Positions 34,260 through 45,349 of a DNA stretch of 64,000 nucleotides are shown in pieces. The stretch is from Roridomyces roridus (taxonomy: Eukaryota; Basidiomycota; Agaricomycetes; Agaricales; Mycenaceae), in the NCBI GenBank assembly GCA_029378245.1, contig JARKIF010000028.1:496001-560000 (forward strand). Direction: 5' to 3'. Numbering within the stretch: position 1 is the first letter of the stretch; the number at the start of each line of letters is the position of its first letter. The notes beneath the pieces are model-generated. The model was not told where the DNA came from, did no database searches, and worked only from the letters and a program-made list of their open reading frames with translations. The position numbers and the translations under genes were made by a program.

Positions 34260-35992
34260 ATGTCTCTCAAGTCCACGGTGTACCAGTATGTGTCCCTCCA
34301 GGGTACCTTGGACTGTCTCTGATCCCTCGACACCCAAGCTTCCTTCAATTCGACCTCCAATATTCAAGTCTGGGTGCGTCTTCCCATCACCCTGGAAGCT
34401 CCCACGACGCTCAAAATTGAACTCCCAGCGTTACTCTTCTACGACTACGCGTTGACATTCCCTCAAGAGGTGAGGTACATTTGGACGCAGCGTTTCCGAC
34501 TCTCGACGGTGTTCTACATCGGGTGCCGATACCCCCTCCTGGCGAACCTCCTCTATCTTCTGGATATTGCGCATGAATTGGGTTCCAGGGTGCGTGTGCG
34601 CCAACTTGGCTCTACAGGCCAAGGCTTATCAAACATTCGCAGTATACACGTCTCCATGAATCGAATCTAAGAGCGCTCACCAGTGGAGGTCCATAGGTGT
34701 GAACTGTGGTATCGAGTCGTTGCGGCACTCAGCGTGCTCGGACGTGGTTGCGTCATTGGTGCGGCTTCCGTTCATTTAGAATCAAAGGCTCATTCTGCAC
34801 TGCCAGCCGTGTTCACGCTCCGGACGTACGCCGTCTTTGGTCGGAACATGTGGATCCTCGCTTATATGGGTGCCCTAGGGCTCGCCTGTATCGCGCTCGA
34901 CATCGTACGTTCTACTAGCACCGAGCCTCGTTTGTACGAACTTTGCCCCAGATGCACATTCCGGAGCTACGCTGTGTACACTATCGCACCCCTCCCATGT
35001 AGGTGCGTGATGAGAACCCGTCTATTGCCCTGCTGACGAATTCTACAGCGGTCGAGGTGCGTCCTTCCTGGTCCCGCGTCTCAAATCCTAGCATCCGAAA
35101 TCCTATCCATCTTGATTGTCTTATTCGAATCATCCTCCGCATTGTTGACCGGATTCAGATGCGTCGTAGCCTTTCGCAGAGGAAGACCGGCGACGCGCCG
35201 ACATGGCTTGGTCCGTATCTTGTTGGAGCACGGTGAGCTTGATTCTGTACTTTGACGAGACCGCGTACTTAATCGGCTTCATGGTAGGTATCGTATATTT
35301 CTGGTCAGTCTGCTGCCGAGTCAAGTTTCATCTACATACTGACTTTGTTTCGGAAGTACGATATCCGTATTCACAACAGCAGGAGTTATTTTGAACTACG
35401 TGAGTGACCTGCTGTCTACTAGGCGTCGAGGACTTACCTATCCATCATGATAGAGAGCTCCGGTGAGCGAACACATTCTCGCCCTCCGCAAGCCTTCCTC
35501 ACGCCCACTAACACTGCAGCCGGGACTGCTACAACGCCTACCAAACGCATACACCATCCCGTCAGTCACGCCGCTCTCCTTAATTCCAACCCTCACCCCT
35601 CCACAAGGCTCTCTTGCGTGCTGACGGCGCGGTTCATCCTCCTGCTACGAAAATGGGACGCACGTCAACTAGGGAAGCCCAGGGACCCCAGCGTGAAGAG
35701 GAGCGGAATTCGATTCCGGACCCCTACGCCGTCGACCGTCTTTACCACTACGACGCCGACTCAAATTATCAGTGCAAGTGCGAGCCCGAGCCGCGGGGAA
35801 CGCCGGTCTGTCCTTTCGAATATCGTTTCGCTGGATGACTTTGGTCCGGATCCGACTGCGAAGGTTAGTATGGAGGCGAGGGTGTCGCATGAGGCTGCCC
35901 TGGAGGACCAGGATATCGAGGAGGTGGAAGTTGAAGTGCAGGCCGAGGCCGGCGGTGGCGATGGCGAGGAGCCGGCGTGGTTTGGTGCGTGA
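34260..35992 (+). CDS. DUF6533 multi-pass membrane protein, copy 2
   Basis: The ATG at 34260 (MSLKSTVY) is spliced to HFLQFDLQYSSL, then to LLFYDYALTFPQEVRYIWTQ, RFRLSTVFYIGCRYPLLANL, CELWYRVVAALSVLGRGCVI and VFTLRTYAVFGRNMWILAYM. Next come ILIVLFESSSALLTGFRCVV and an acidic cytosolic tail (LSNIVSLDDFGPDPTAKVSM, then EDQDIEEVEVEVQAEAGGGD) ending at 35992. Exon order and intron positions match copy 1 at 12024-13837, so they are paralogs. A tail-only fragment of this copy recurs at 55735-55991. No frameshift was noticed. Confidence 0.7.
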
Positions 35993-36075
35993 GCGAGCTC
36001 CGGTATCCAGCTGCGTTGACCCATGACGATGTATTCATACAGATTCAGAATTTTCTGCGCTAGATACTTAGCCCG

Positions 36076-36952
36076 CTAATGATTATGATGTCCACCCCAA
36101 TCCATCGGCGCATTGCCTCCAATCATCTCAGCCTTTCCCGGCGGCACTCTAAAATCCTCCATCCTCGAAATGAACCTTCTGTCCTCATCCTCCGCCCACC
36201 GCCTCACGCTCCCGAAATCCCGACAAACATGCACGACATCATCTCGCTGCTCAACGAGCTGCCTGGGCTCAGACCACTGCCACACAATAGGCGTGATATC
36301 GGCGGCGCACATCAATGCCTGCCGGATAGCGCCGATGCAGTGTCGGAGATGGCTGATCGGCACGTGGGGGTACGTCGTGTTGGCGTCCGAGATCGGCGAG
36401 GGGCGACCTGCGATGGTGGAGGTGTGGATACGTTGGCGGAGCATATCCTGTGATTGCAATGAATTTCGAGCAAAGAAGGTGAAGCCGGGTCTTACAAGAC
36501 AATGCAACTGATGGAAGACATCCAGCGCAATGACGTGGTAACTGAAAAAACATAGGAATCACATAGCACTCTATGAGCTGCGTGATCACCAGATTACAAC
36601 TCCCGCCACGCAGCATCGACCTCCGCCGTCGGCCGGTGCTCGTAGATGGGTAGTCGTCCGCCAGGCCTCGGGTGAATTTGACGATCTTGTGATGGACCGC
36701 GTCCCCAGCAGGCGCTGAAACAGAGCTCATCATTAATTCACGTAGAAGTAGGTCGACCTCGCAGTATAGGTGCGGCGTTGGTGTGCCGGCGAGTATATTG
36801 AAGTGCAACGCAGCTGAGAGATGAAGACCCCGAGCCATGTAAGGCCAGAACGACGCGAGGTTGATCCTTGCGGACAGAATGTAAAACCCGTAGAGCATGC
36901 GCGGGGGATGTTGTCCCCAATACCCTAAACGGGAGCTGAGAGGCAAAGACAT
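36076..36952 (-). pseudogene. UstYa-family (DUF3328) oxidase, copy 1, inactivated
   Basis: From 36952 the frame starts MSLPLSSRLGYWGQHPPRML, with a TM helix and the family segment VSAPAGDAVHHKIVKFTRGL. A frameshift follows at ADDY/PIYEHRPTAEVDAAWR. WREL is then stopped by TAA where copy 2 has TAC (Tyr). About 30 residues before YHVIALDVFHQLHC are also missing relative to copy 2. Both metal-binding HxxHC motifs remain (HQLHC, HLRHC). UstYa proteins are membrane-anchored oxidases acting in the secretory pathway on ribosomal peptides such as ustiloxins. Three independent lesions make loss of function likely. Confidence 0.7.
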
Positions 36953-37054
36953 AGGAGATGTCGGTGGTAACGAAGTGAGCAACAAGTGGATGAATCTTTC
37001 AGGTTCAGACGAATAGACGCAACTGCGTCAAGAATAATTAACGTCGGTGGTCGT

Positions 37055-37790
37055 CACCTGAACCTTCTCCCGAGACCTGAGAGTATGATTCGGAGCCGTG
37101 ATGGAATTGCGGCCGAGATGTGGGAATTTCGTTCATGCCGTTTCCCACAGAATCGGGAGAAGATGGCGAATACTACCGAGAAGTTCTGTGAGTCGCCACC
37201 ACAACCGCACTCTCAATGCCTGCCTGAGACACACAGTCTATGATTTATGCTCGCTCTCATCGTTTCCTTCATCACAACTGCCAAGGATGCAACCCATCAT
37301 GTATGACATGATATGTTGGTTAACGCGCCCTTTTTTGTGGTTGAGGGCTGTGATAACATTCATACGGGTCATGAAAGCACTTTTGTACAGAAAACTGAGG
37401 TACACAGGATTCCTGATGTACACGGAATTCCATAGCCGCCCCCCAAAACTCAAACTTCCGGAAGGCTCCGCAAAGGCTTTGCGGATCCTTTGTGGCGCAA
37501 ACTCCGACACCTTCGGGAGAGGAAGATCTTTCCCGCGACTTTTCGAGAGATCCTGAACCGTGGGAATGTGTATTGTCTATTGTCGCAGCGCCGCACGTTT
37601 AGCACCGTCTGTTGAGGCTCGCAGTGTTGAATTTCTGGGCCTTGGGTAACACGTACGGTTCCGTGGTTGAGGATTTCCATGTGATAAAAGCAGTTGTGCG
37701 GAGAAAACTAATGTACACAGGATTCATAAAGCACGCGGAATTCCATAGCCACAAGCCAAAAACTAGAATTATGCAACATTCAATCATTGG
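37055..37790. repeat. Two SSP-flank repeat blocks without an SSP gene
   Basis: 37055-37440 carries CTCCCGAGACCTGAGAG, GAGCCGTGATGGAATTGCGG, ATCGGGAGAAGATGGCGA and then the inverse of the 17830-18000 flank. 37460-37625 matches the inverse of 16791-16880, with the GTCGCAGCGCCGCAC and CTGAACCGTGGGAATGTG words. 37700-37790 is the 3' flank of the gene at 37841. They look like remains of a duplicated unit whose coding part has been lost. Confidence 0.5.
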
Positions 37791-37840
37791 TTTTAAGAAG
37801 TACCAAAGAATGAGGGACCTACATCTTCTTGAAACTCCTC

Positions 37841-38123
37841 TTAGCGTGTACCCTGGCCGCAGCAGGGAGGGCCTTGTCCGGCGTCGGGGTCTGTCATACA
37901 GGCTGGGCTGTCGCTAGATTGTCTCATGTCTGTAGGAGGAGAATGACTCTGAATGAGAGCAATAGCAGAAGGGCTACTGAGAGACCAACTGATTTCTCCA
38001 CCATTGACTGTACAAGAATTAGATTCACTGTAGAATGTGTCCAGACACAGTGTGGGGATACCTTTCGCACCAGCCAATAGGAAGAGAACAAGGAGCATGG
38101 GGAACATAATTTTGAAAGCCATG
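37841..38123 (-). CDS. Small secreted Cys-rich peptide (SSP) copy d
   Basis: The start at 38123 gives MAFKIMFPMLLVLFLLAGAK. Exon 2 gives VNGGEI. Exon 3, after CTCCTACAG, gives MRQSSDSPAC, MTDPDAGQ and GPPCCGQGTR, with TAA at 37841-37843. The first Cys of CPPCC is replaced by Gly (GPPCC), so one disulfide of the family pattern could not form. The introns are also open in this copy, and read-through would give a longer product. The upstream block is at 38345-38590. Confidence 0.7.
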
Positions 38124-38344
38124 ATATCCAGGGTCGGGAGAGTATTTGGAATAAGTAGTGTGGTAAGCTGGGTCGAAGATCGAGACTCATCCTGCTGTGT
38201 ATAAGTACGTACTGAAATCGAACACAGCGTAATATTCAACTGGTTTGCAGTTGGTTGAGGTTACCCTTGGTCAAATCCAGGGCCGGTCGTATTTTTCGCA
38301 CAACTTCGGGAAATGGCACAAGCACTGGAGCAAAGATTCAAGAC

Positions 38345-38590
38345 AGTGACCGACCGACCCTTATCCCGAGACCCGGGAGCATGATTCTGAGCCGTGATGG
38401 AATTGGGGCCTAGACGTAAGACATCTCAAAAATGCTTTTGTAATCATGTGAGTTTATTATCGGGGAGGATCAACTTGGAGGTGAGCTCTCGCATCGGGAG
38501 AAGAGGACTAGGAAGACAAGATGCCCTCCGGGATATTATTTAAACCACGGGAATAAGTGTGTAATTTCGCATCGCCGCACTTCGAGTCAA
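38345..38590 (-). promoter_or_regulatory. SSP-associated upstream block (upstream of 38123)
   Basis: ATCCCGAGACCCGGGAGCAT, GAGCCGTGATGGAATTGGGG, GCATCGGGAGAAGAGG and TTTAAACCACGGGAATAAG appear in the family order, starting about 220 bp before the SSP start. Confidence 0.5.
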
Positions 38591-38825
38591 CTCTCATGTC
38601 CATTGATACTTCATCTCCAGAAAACCGATTCTGAATTCCACACAGTAGCCTGTCTCGGCAATATGGTTGCACATTCCTGCTAAATCATACAACAAATATA
38701 CACAGAGCAAACTCCATGAGTCAAATGAAGAACGATCACCCAATTCTTTGCTTCTCTCTCATCTGTCAAGTTCCTGTATGAGTACCAAGGCAATCCCAGC
38801 GTAGGAAACATACTCTGCAGTCTCT

Positions 38826-39017
38826 TCAGCAGCACGGGGGGCAGTTTGGGGTGATACCGCCGGGGGGCTGGAAGCAGGCTGGGCTGTCACTGGATTGTCT
38901 CATTTCTGTAAGAAGACAATGAGAGCAAGAGCACAACGGCTACCAAGAGACCAACTGATTTCTCCACCATTGACTGTATAAGGATTAGAATCACTGAAAT
39001 GTGTGCATGCATCATGG
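38826..39017 (-). pseudogene. SSP copy e, 5' end missing at the right-arm junction
   Basis: Exon 2 (VNGGEI after CTTATACAG) and exon 3 (EMRQSSDSPAC, FQPPGGITPN, CPPCC, TGA at 38826-38828) are intact. Reading upstream, the first intron is met at CATGCATCATGG and the inverted-repeat arm starts at 39018. The signal-peptide exon is therefore absent, and nothing resembling it lies at the outer end of the arm (43282 on). The peptide cannot be secreted unless a new first exon is supplied. Confidence 0.65.
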
Positions 39018-42000
39018 GACGTCAGGTGTGAGGGAATGACGGAGACTCTCTCGTCTGCAGACATGCCAACGCCGCGGGGGAAGCCGTCGAACAAGGACAA
39101 TGTACGATATTCTGCCCGTACATTGTGTTTTCTTTGCGACTGATGCGCAACTGGAAGAATGCCACCAGTTAGCTTGCCGTCGGTAAGTGCAAAGTGGAGA
39201 TTCCAGCGAGATGCGCCTGCACATACTTGCTGTTCAAACATGATTGTTGACCCGGCCCGACTGTCAAAGTGGCTGACCAACCATGGAACGGACTTGGATG
39301 TGGGGTGCGGATCAAAGTTCCAGTGTGAGCCGAAATCATTCTGATATCATCAAGGTTCCCACCAGCACCTGGGGCAATGATACATCACCCTTGGTCCCCG
39401 ACCCACTCTACCGTGATGTATCAATTTCGGTCATTGGCCAAGGTGCGTGATGCATCACCTTTGGTCGTCCCTTGCAAGCCAAATCCGGCTGAGCTCGCCA
39501 AGCCCACAATGAGCGTGACATCGTGGTCGCTGTCGTTCACGACGAGGGTGCAGCATCCCTTTTGGGACGGGGATGACATAATGTATCACATTGTCATGTG
39601 CGACGATCAAGCACTCGTGGGCGTCGCCATCAACCGCGAGCAGCCACACTCGGAGGCATAAATCCAATAAAATCCTGAAAAATCTCAAAATATTGGAGGG
39701 GGTAGTGAGTGGACAGAATAACTGATTGAAGTGGTGTAAAACAACGTCCCAATGCGTGCGGGAACGAAAGGTATGTACCTGGAGATACGATCGACTAGCT
39801 ACAATGCACATACCCCGCCCGCGCCTTTCTCTCATCCGTGCATCAAGGTGACGGTACCGTCGGTACGTCGACGCCCGCCACGTATCGAGCTCCGCGTTCG
39901 CGCGCTCAGCGTCAGACCATTCCACCGGGTCCAAACCCGACGTGAACGGATTGGAGAGGCCCACCCCCGTAGCGAATGCTGAGGGCAGGCCGAAAAACCT
40001 TCGTCTCCCACAGCCGCAGCTTTGTGAGAGCATCGTGAATGCGGCATCAGAGCGAGTACGGCGCGAGCATGCGTGCGTTGTCGGACCAATGGGTTGGAGG
40101 TGAAGCCGGTGCTTTTGAGGGGAGAGCGAGCGAGTGGCCACGACATGGCACGGGGGGCGACCGTGGGATCGAGGGAGCTTGCTTGGTCGCAGTACAATGG
40201 CAGCAAGTGAAGCTCAGATGGTCCCGCCGAGTGCCTATGGGTGAGACTCCGCGTACGAGACCAAGCGAGCCTCAGTTACTCGACAGCCGACATAGTGCGA
40301 TTTCCTGAGCAAAAAAAGTCAGCTCTCCAGTGGGGAGGTAGCCCAGAATCCTCGGGGTGGTGTGCCAGAGTTCGTCTGGAATGGTCTTGACCCAATTGCA
40401 GCGAGTTTTCGTCGGCATGGCAGACCTCAGCTGGAGGAGGCGTCTCTGAGATTGACGCGGCTCTGGCCACCGAAGCGGGGATTTGGGCAGGCTAGGAGAC
40501 GCACCATACACCCTAAATACAGGTCTAATCCATATCCCAGAGTTTTGAGGCATTGGAGGCAGCGTACGTCGTACACGAAGGCGAGGATGGTGGTGAGAGG
40601 AGAGATGATGACAGAGGTACAGCCACAAAATGGCCATTTCTGGACGACTCCGTTCAACTCGCATTCCTTCGTATGCCACAAAAAAAATCTGAGTTCACTA
40701 ACGGCACCCGTCTCTCGTCTCAAAACTGGATCAAGATCTGGAGAGAGCTCGGGGACTTCCAAAAATCCACTGTCCAGTATCAGCATAAGTCAAAATTGCA
40801 AACAAATCGCCTCGGCAACAGGTCCAGCAATTTTTTATGGTGGCAGATTCGTTTCCACGGGGTGTATGTGCCTTGTCTGATGAATGCCTGATAGATTTTG
40901 TCGTCAGAATGTGCACGAATAGAAAAGAGGTTCACTTGTAATTAGTGCCACCTTCCAACACCTCTAACTTGTGCGACGGAGCGAATCGTGCTTAACGGCA
41001 CCTGCGGGCATCTTCTACTCACTCAGAAGATTCATTTTAAACTTGGGAATTCAAAATTCCGAGAGGTCCAATATCAGGTTACAACCAAATGCTTTTTATC
41101 TTGAGAGCTGTGTCACTAATCTAGGGCAACGAAGCAAGAAAAGGACTCATCTGGATCATCAGAAAGAGAGGATACAAGTTTCCCAGCGATTGGTTGAGTC
41201 TGAGGAAAGAAATAAGAAGAACATTTTTGGGTGGTCGGTAAGCGTGAGGCAGCATCAACGAGAACCAATATGCTCGAAGGTCGGTTTCGAGCACCTTGGT
41301 GTAACACTCCTCAATTCTTGTCGCAATTTCGTTCATTTCGATTCAAATAGACTCCGTATTGGTCCTGGGGAGGATCTGGAGAAGCAGAAACCTTACTGAG
41401 GCAAGTTGTTTCACAAAAATGCATTGAACGAAGGGAGATCAAAAGTTTCTTCCAACAATCCGGCTTTCCTACCTCACTGCTGGATGTGCCACTGAAGTTC
41501 TCAAGTATTGAATGGATAGTATGTATGCAAAGTACAATAATCTCTATAATACTTGACCACTGTCGTGCAGGAAAGCCAAAGAGTCTGAGTCGGCCCGTCG
41601 GGATTAGCGTCGGCAATTCCGGCTTGACATCGGCTAGCTTGTTCCTGGAAGCCAAATTGCTGCACATTGATGTCGATCATGCGCTGCCGCCAATGCCGAA
41701 GCGAAGTCGAGCACTTTGAACCGGGAAGAATGCAAGATACCCATTAGAATCCTACACAATACATGTTTCAGGAACTATGAAGCAGTCGAGGAGGCAGAGA
41801 CGCTACGGAGGGTACTGGAAACCTTCCTTGACGAGAGGAAGCCATAGAGGAGAAGCTGGTGATAGAGGGCAAGCTGGACCGCGAGGGAGCAGGACCGGGA
41901 GCAAAGAATGAGCCTGGTATACAAATGAAAACGCCGCTGTTTTTTGAAGGAAGGGCAGGTGATAGCCCGCGGGGTGGCCCGGGTAGAGCCCGCGCGGATG

Positions 42001-43281
42001 TGGGGAGGAAGTGGGGGAAAGCCGGCGCTGAGTAAGTAACCCGAGCCCCAAATGAATGCAGACTGCAAATGAGAAGATACATGTATATATGACGGGTGAA
42101 GACAGTGCACGCACCTGGGAACCCGATGAATCATCGAAGGGGTCGTAATGCCAGGCCTAGCAGTCGCTGGTGAGTTGGCCCTTTTTTCGTGTGTGTGTGG
42201 TGGTAACAAATGCGAGTAGAACGACTGCGTGTGGAAGTGTGGGGCGGGAGAAGGGAGCCTGATCGAGTGAGGGAGCAAAGGTGCATAACGGCTGCATGAC
42301 TGGACGCGCAGGAGGGGTGCGAGAGCTGGGAATCACGAAGAATCAAGATAATCGCGCTGGGTCGGGCTCAAAATGAGCCCAAGGCGCTGGGCAGGCCAGT
42401 GATGAGAGATTGCTGCGCATGACGGCAGCATACGCACCTAAGAGCCCGCTACATCACCCACTAGCATGTACAAGGACAGAGACCGAGTTAATAAACGTAT
42501 CGGCGCCAACGAAAAGCCTAGCCATCCCCGGCGAGCGAGCCCAATTTCTGGGCTTTTGGACGATTCCAACGCGGATATCTGTTGGGTGAATGGGATATTG
42601 GGCTATCTAAAAGTGTGACCGTATTTTGAGTGGTGCCGTGCAGCATACGGAAGCAGGGGTGAAGGTCAAGGGAGGGTGGAGCCGGTGGAAGGGCCAAAAT
42701 TGAGCGGGGTATTACAGCTGAAAGACTCCTTGTGCGCACCTGAGTCTCCGGCCCCTTCATTCCAACATATACAAGTCTGCGCGCCTGCAGTGACGAGCCC
42801 GATGACCCGATATTGGCGCGGAAAAGGAGGCCAGTGCTCCCAATGATGCCAGGCTATGTACGGGCATTTGAGTGATTGAAACACGAATTTGGCGGTGTAT
42901 GTGCATGGATTTGGTGTTAAAGGGTGGGTTTACCGAATTACAGGAGCAGGGAAGCCGGAGGAAGGGAGGAGGAGCAAGCCCGAAGGAGGGAGGAAGCGAG
43001 AGAGGGTGATCGTAACATGCGTAAACAAAATCCCTAATTGAGCGAAGGCGGGCCGCCCTCGTGCACGGACCATCAAGCGCAATCAGGCGCCTGGACAACG
43101 AGCGGAGGTGCGCATGATAGGGCACGCGCCAAGGAGGGCTGCCGCATTGGGCTGGTACCTGCTGGTACCACACGGCCAAGTGTCATGCATCACGTAGTTT
43201 GGCCAATGACCGATGGTGATGCATCACGATCGAGTGGGTCAACGACCGAACCGTGATACATCAGAACCCCGTATAAGCCTG
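39018..43281 (-). repeat. Right arm of the 4264-bp inverted duplication
   Basis: This is the reverse complement of 20085-24348, with constant coordinate sum 63366 and one visible substitution. The inner edge abuts SSP copy e and the outer edge abuts GAGGTTCCTCTGCTCTC. No target-site duplication was seen at either arm, so a segmental inverted duplication fits better than two independent transpositions. Confidence 0.9.
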
Positions 43282-43839
43282 AGGTTCCTCTGCTCTCAAT
43301 GGATTCGAAAGCTCTGGCGGGACCCCAGCAGACTGGAGCGACAGGCTGGACGGTCACAATTGCAATTTACAATGAGCTGGCCAGTAAATTCGTCTGTTAA
43401 TCAAACACAACCACACCTCGGCATGCGCGAGTGTGGAGTTGGAGTCAAACCCCAACCGGTTTCTCCCCGGGATCCTTGCACAAATGAAGACAAAACACCT
43501 CTCAATTACCAGGGCCATCATGCCGCCCGCCGCCAATCGAGCGCGAGCGGCGGGTTCGGAATTTCTTGTCAACTCTTTGCATTGGAAATGAACCGCCGCG
43601 ATAGACATGCCTCTTCTTTGCACAGCCGGCGAGAAGTCTCGCATGCAGTGCTCATATGTACATAGATTTCACGACTGACGTGCATAGATGATGCCGGCGG
43701 TTGCAAAACAAGCACAAGGTTCCCGTCGGTCTCAGAGTGCAGCCGACCAGCGACAACGTGCGCGTATCTTTCTTTTTTGAAGCACGATGGTGCCGACAGA
43801 GAAGTTTCAGAGACGCAATATTTCATCACTGTTAGGGAG

Positions 43840-43919
43840 GGCAACCTTCTCGTCGGCCCACATGCCAACGCCGCGGCCCCCTAGATTTTGCTTGTAACTA
43901 TGCAAGGATGCCACCGAGC
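43840..43919. repeat. Older diverged copy of the arm end, left part
   Basis: CATGCCAACGCCGCGG and ATGCCACCGAG match the reversed inner end of the arm (ACATGCCAACGCCGCGGGGG, AATGCCACCAGTTAGC). The copy is interrupted at 43920 by an inserted element and resumes at 45063. From 43282 to 43840 no gene was recognised. Confidence 0.55.
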
Positions 43920-45053
43920 TAGACTCGTAACCAGTCTGTCTATGAGTGTCGATAGACAGACTGGTCGATCTCGTAAAATTTCATCGAGACGCGCCGGTTT
44001 CCTATTTGGGCGAATTCACGTGATCAACCAGCTCCCTCCTTCCTCTGCGTCGTGCCTTCTCCCTGGCCTCCCTCCCCGTAACATCGCCGGTCGACGACTT
44101 GATTCGCTTGAACCGCCATTTAAACAGCTCCTACGCCACTCTTGGCATCCCAACTGCCTCGTTATGGTGCTCTGCAAGCCGGTTTCACCCAACGACATCC
44201 ACGCCTGCATCCAACTCAAGATCACCTTGACGGTCACGCGTGGGCACTCGGGCCTTCGCTTTTGGACTCATGGATGGATGCTGTTCATTTGAGACCTGTT
44301 TCTGAGTGCGTAACAATGTCCTTTTGACTTGAATCTTCGACTGACCTTTCTACGATCCAGGATCGAGCCATCCGACCTGCCACAGACGATGGAAGGTGTA
44401 TCCCTGTATTCTGATCACAAGACGTGTCCCGTTCTCCGCAACGCCTCCCCCAACCAACGACCGAAGCCATGCATGGCAGCGTAACACGGTCAACGTACCG
44501 TGACCACTGACTACACGCGCGAGCACTCATACACGCTCGCAAATCCGCGTTACCCATCGTTCCAACAGTCACGACGCGCACACCTCTCGAGTGGCCGCTT
44601 CTCGCAGCCCGGGTCAATCGACAGTCTCGACCTTGCGCGGGGCAACAGAGAAGCGGTGTCGGCTGTCGGTCTTGCCGATGCAAATGCAGCAGCGTCCGCG
44701 TGGCGAGAGTGTTGGATTCCGGAAGGCGACGGTGCAAGGCACATCGAGACTAGGTGCGGCCCGAGGATTGAAGCCGTAGTCAGCGTGCTTGCAGTGTCTC
44801 AAGTATATCTACATGTACTATAGAATAACAGCGATTTTTTTTGTTTCAATCTACATCAAGGAGCTACTGAGAGACTATTAGAGGGTTTTTGAGGTGCTCC
44901 GAGTCAGCGGCGGGGCCACACGACGCAGAGGAAGCAGGGAGCTGGTTGATCACGTGAATTCGCCCAAATAGGAAATCGGCGCCTCTCGATGAAATTTTAC
45001 GAGATCGACTGGTCTGTCTATCGACACTCATAGACAGACCAGGCTCTGGTCTA
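43920..45053. mobile_element. MULE-like non-autonomous element with 135-bp TIRs and 9-bp target duplication
   Basis: The left TIR 43920-44054 and right TIR 44920-45053 are near-identical inverted copies beginning TAGAC. The 9-bp sequence CCACCGAGC is present directly on both sides (43911-43919, 45054-45062). Long TIRs with a 9-bp duplication are the mark of Mutator-like elements. Each TIR contains a 13-bp-stem hairpin around a GAGTGTCG-type loop (43931-43964). The 865-bp core has no transposase and nothing recognisable, so it may hold captured sequence. The insertion splits an older repeat copy, which dates it as younger. Confidence 0.8.
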
Positions 45054-45062
45054 CCACCGAGC

Positions 45063-45240
45063 GGCTTGCCGTCGGTTAGTGCCCAGTGAACAATACAGCC
45101 AGATGCCCCTGTGCATACTGTCTCAAACATGAATTTTGGCTGAACAACCAAGGAACGGACTTGGATGTGGGGCTTGGATCAAGTTCTCGCTTGAAAGCCG
45201 AGATCATTATGATGTCATCAATGTTCCGTCTCTTGCTCCG
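45063..45240 (-). repeat. Older diverged copy of the arm end, right part
   Basis: GGCTTGCCGTCGGTTAGTGC and AACGGACTTGGATGTGGGG match the reversed arm end (AGCTTGCCGTCGGTAAGTGC, AACGGACTTGGATGTGGGG). Both copies can be read on the same strand as CxGAS...ALTDGK..GG, so the repeat seems to contain a true exon of an unidentified gene. Confidence 0.55.
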
Positions 45241-45349
45241 TCCCCGCTCATCGGAGTCCGCAGCTTCGCTGGGGCTCTTGAACTCGGCAGTCTGGAACGA
45301 CAGCGTAGCGGAGGAGAGCAATCGCAAGTTGGAACATTCTTCTGACTAG

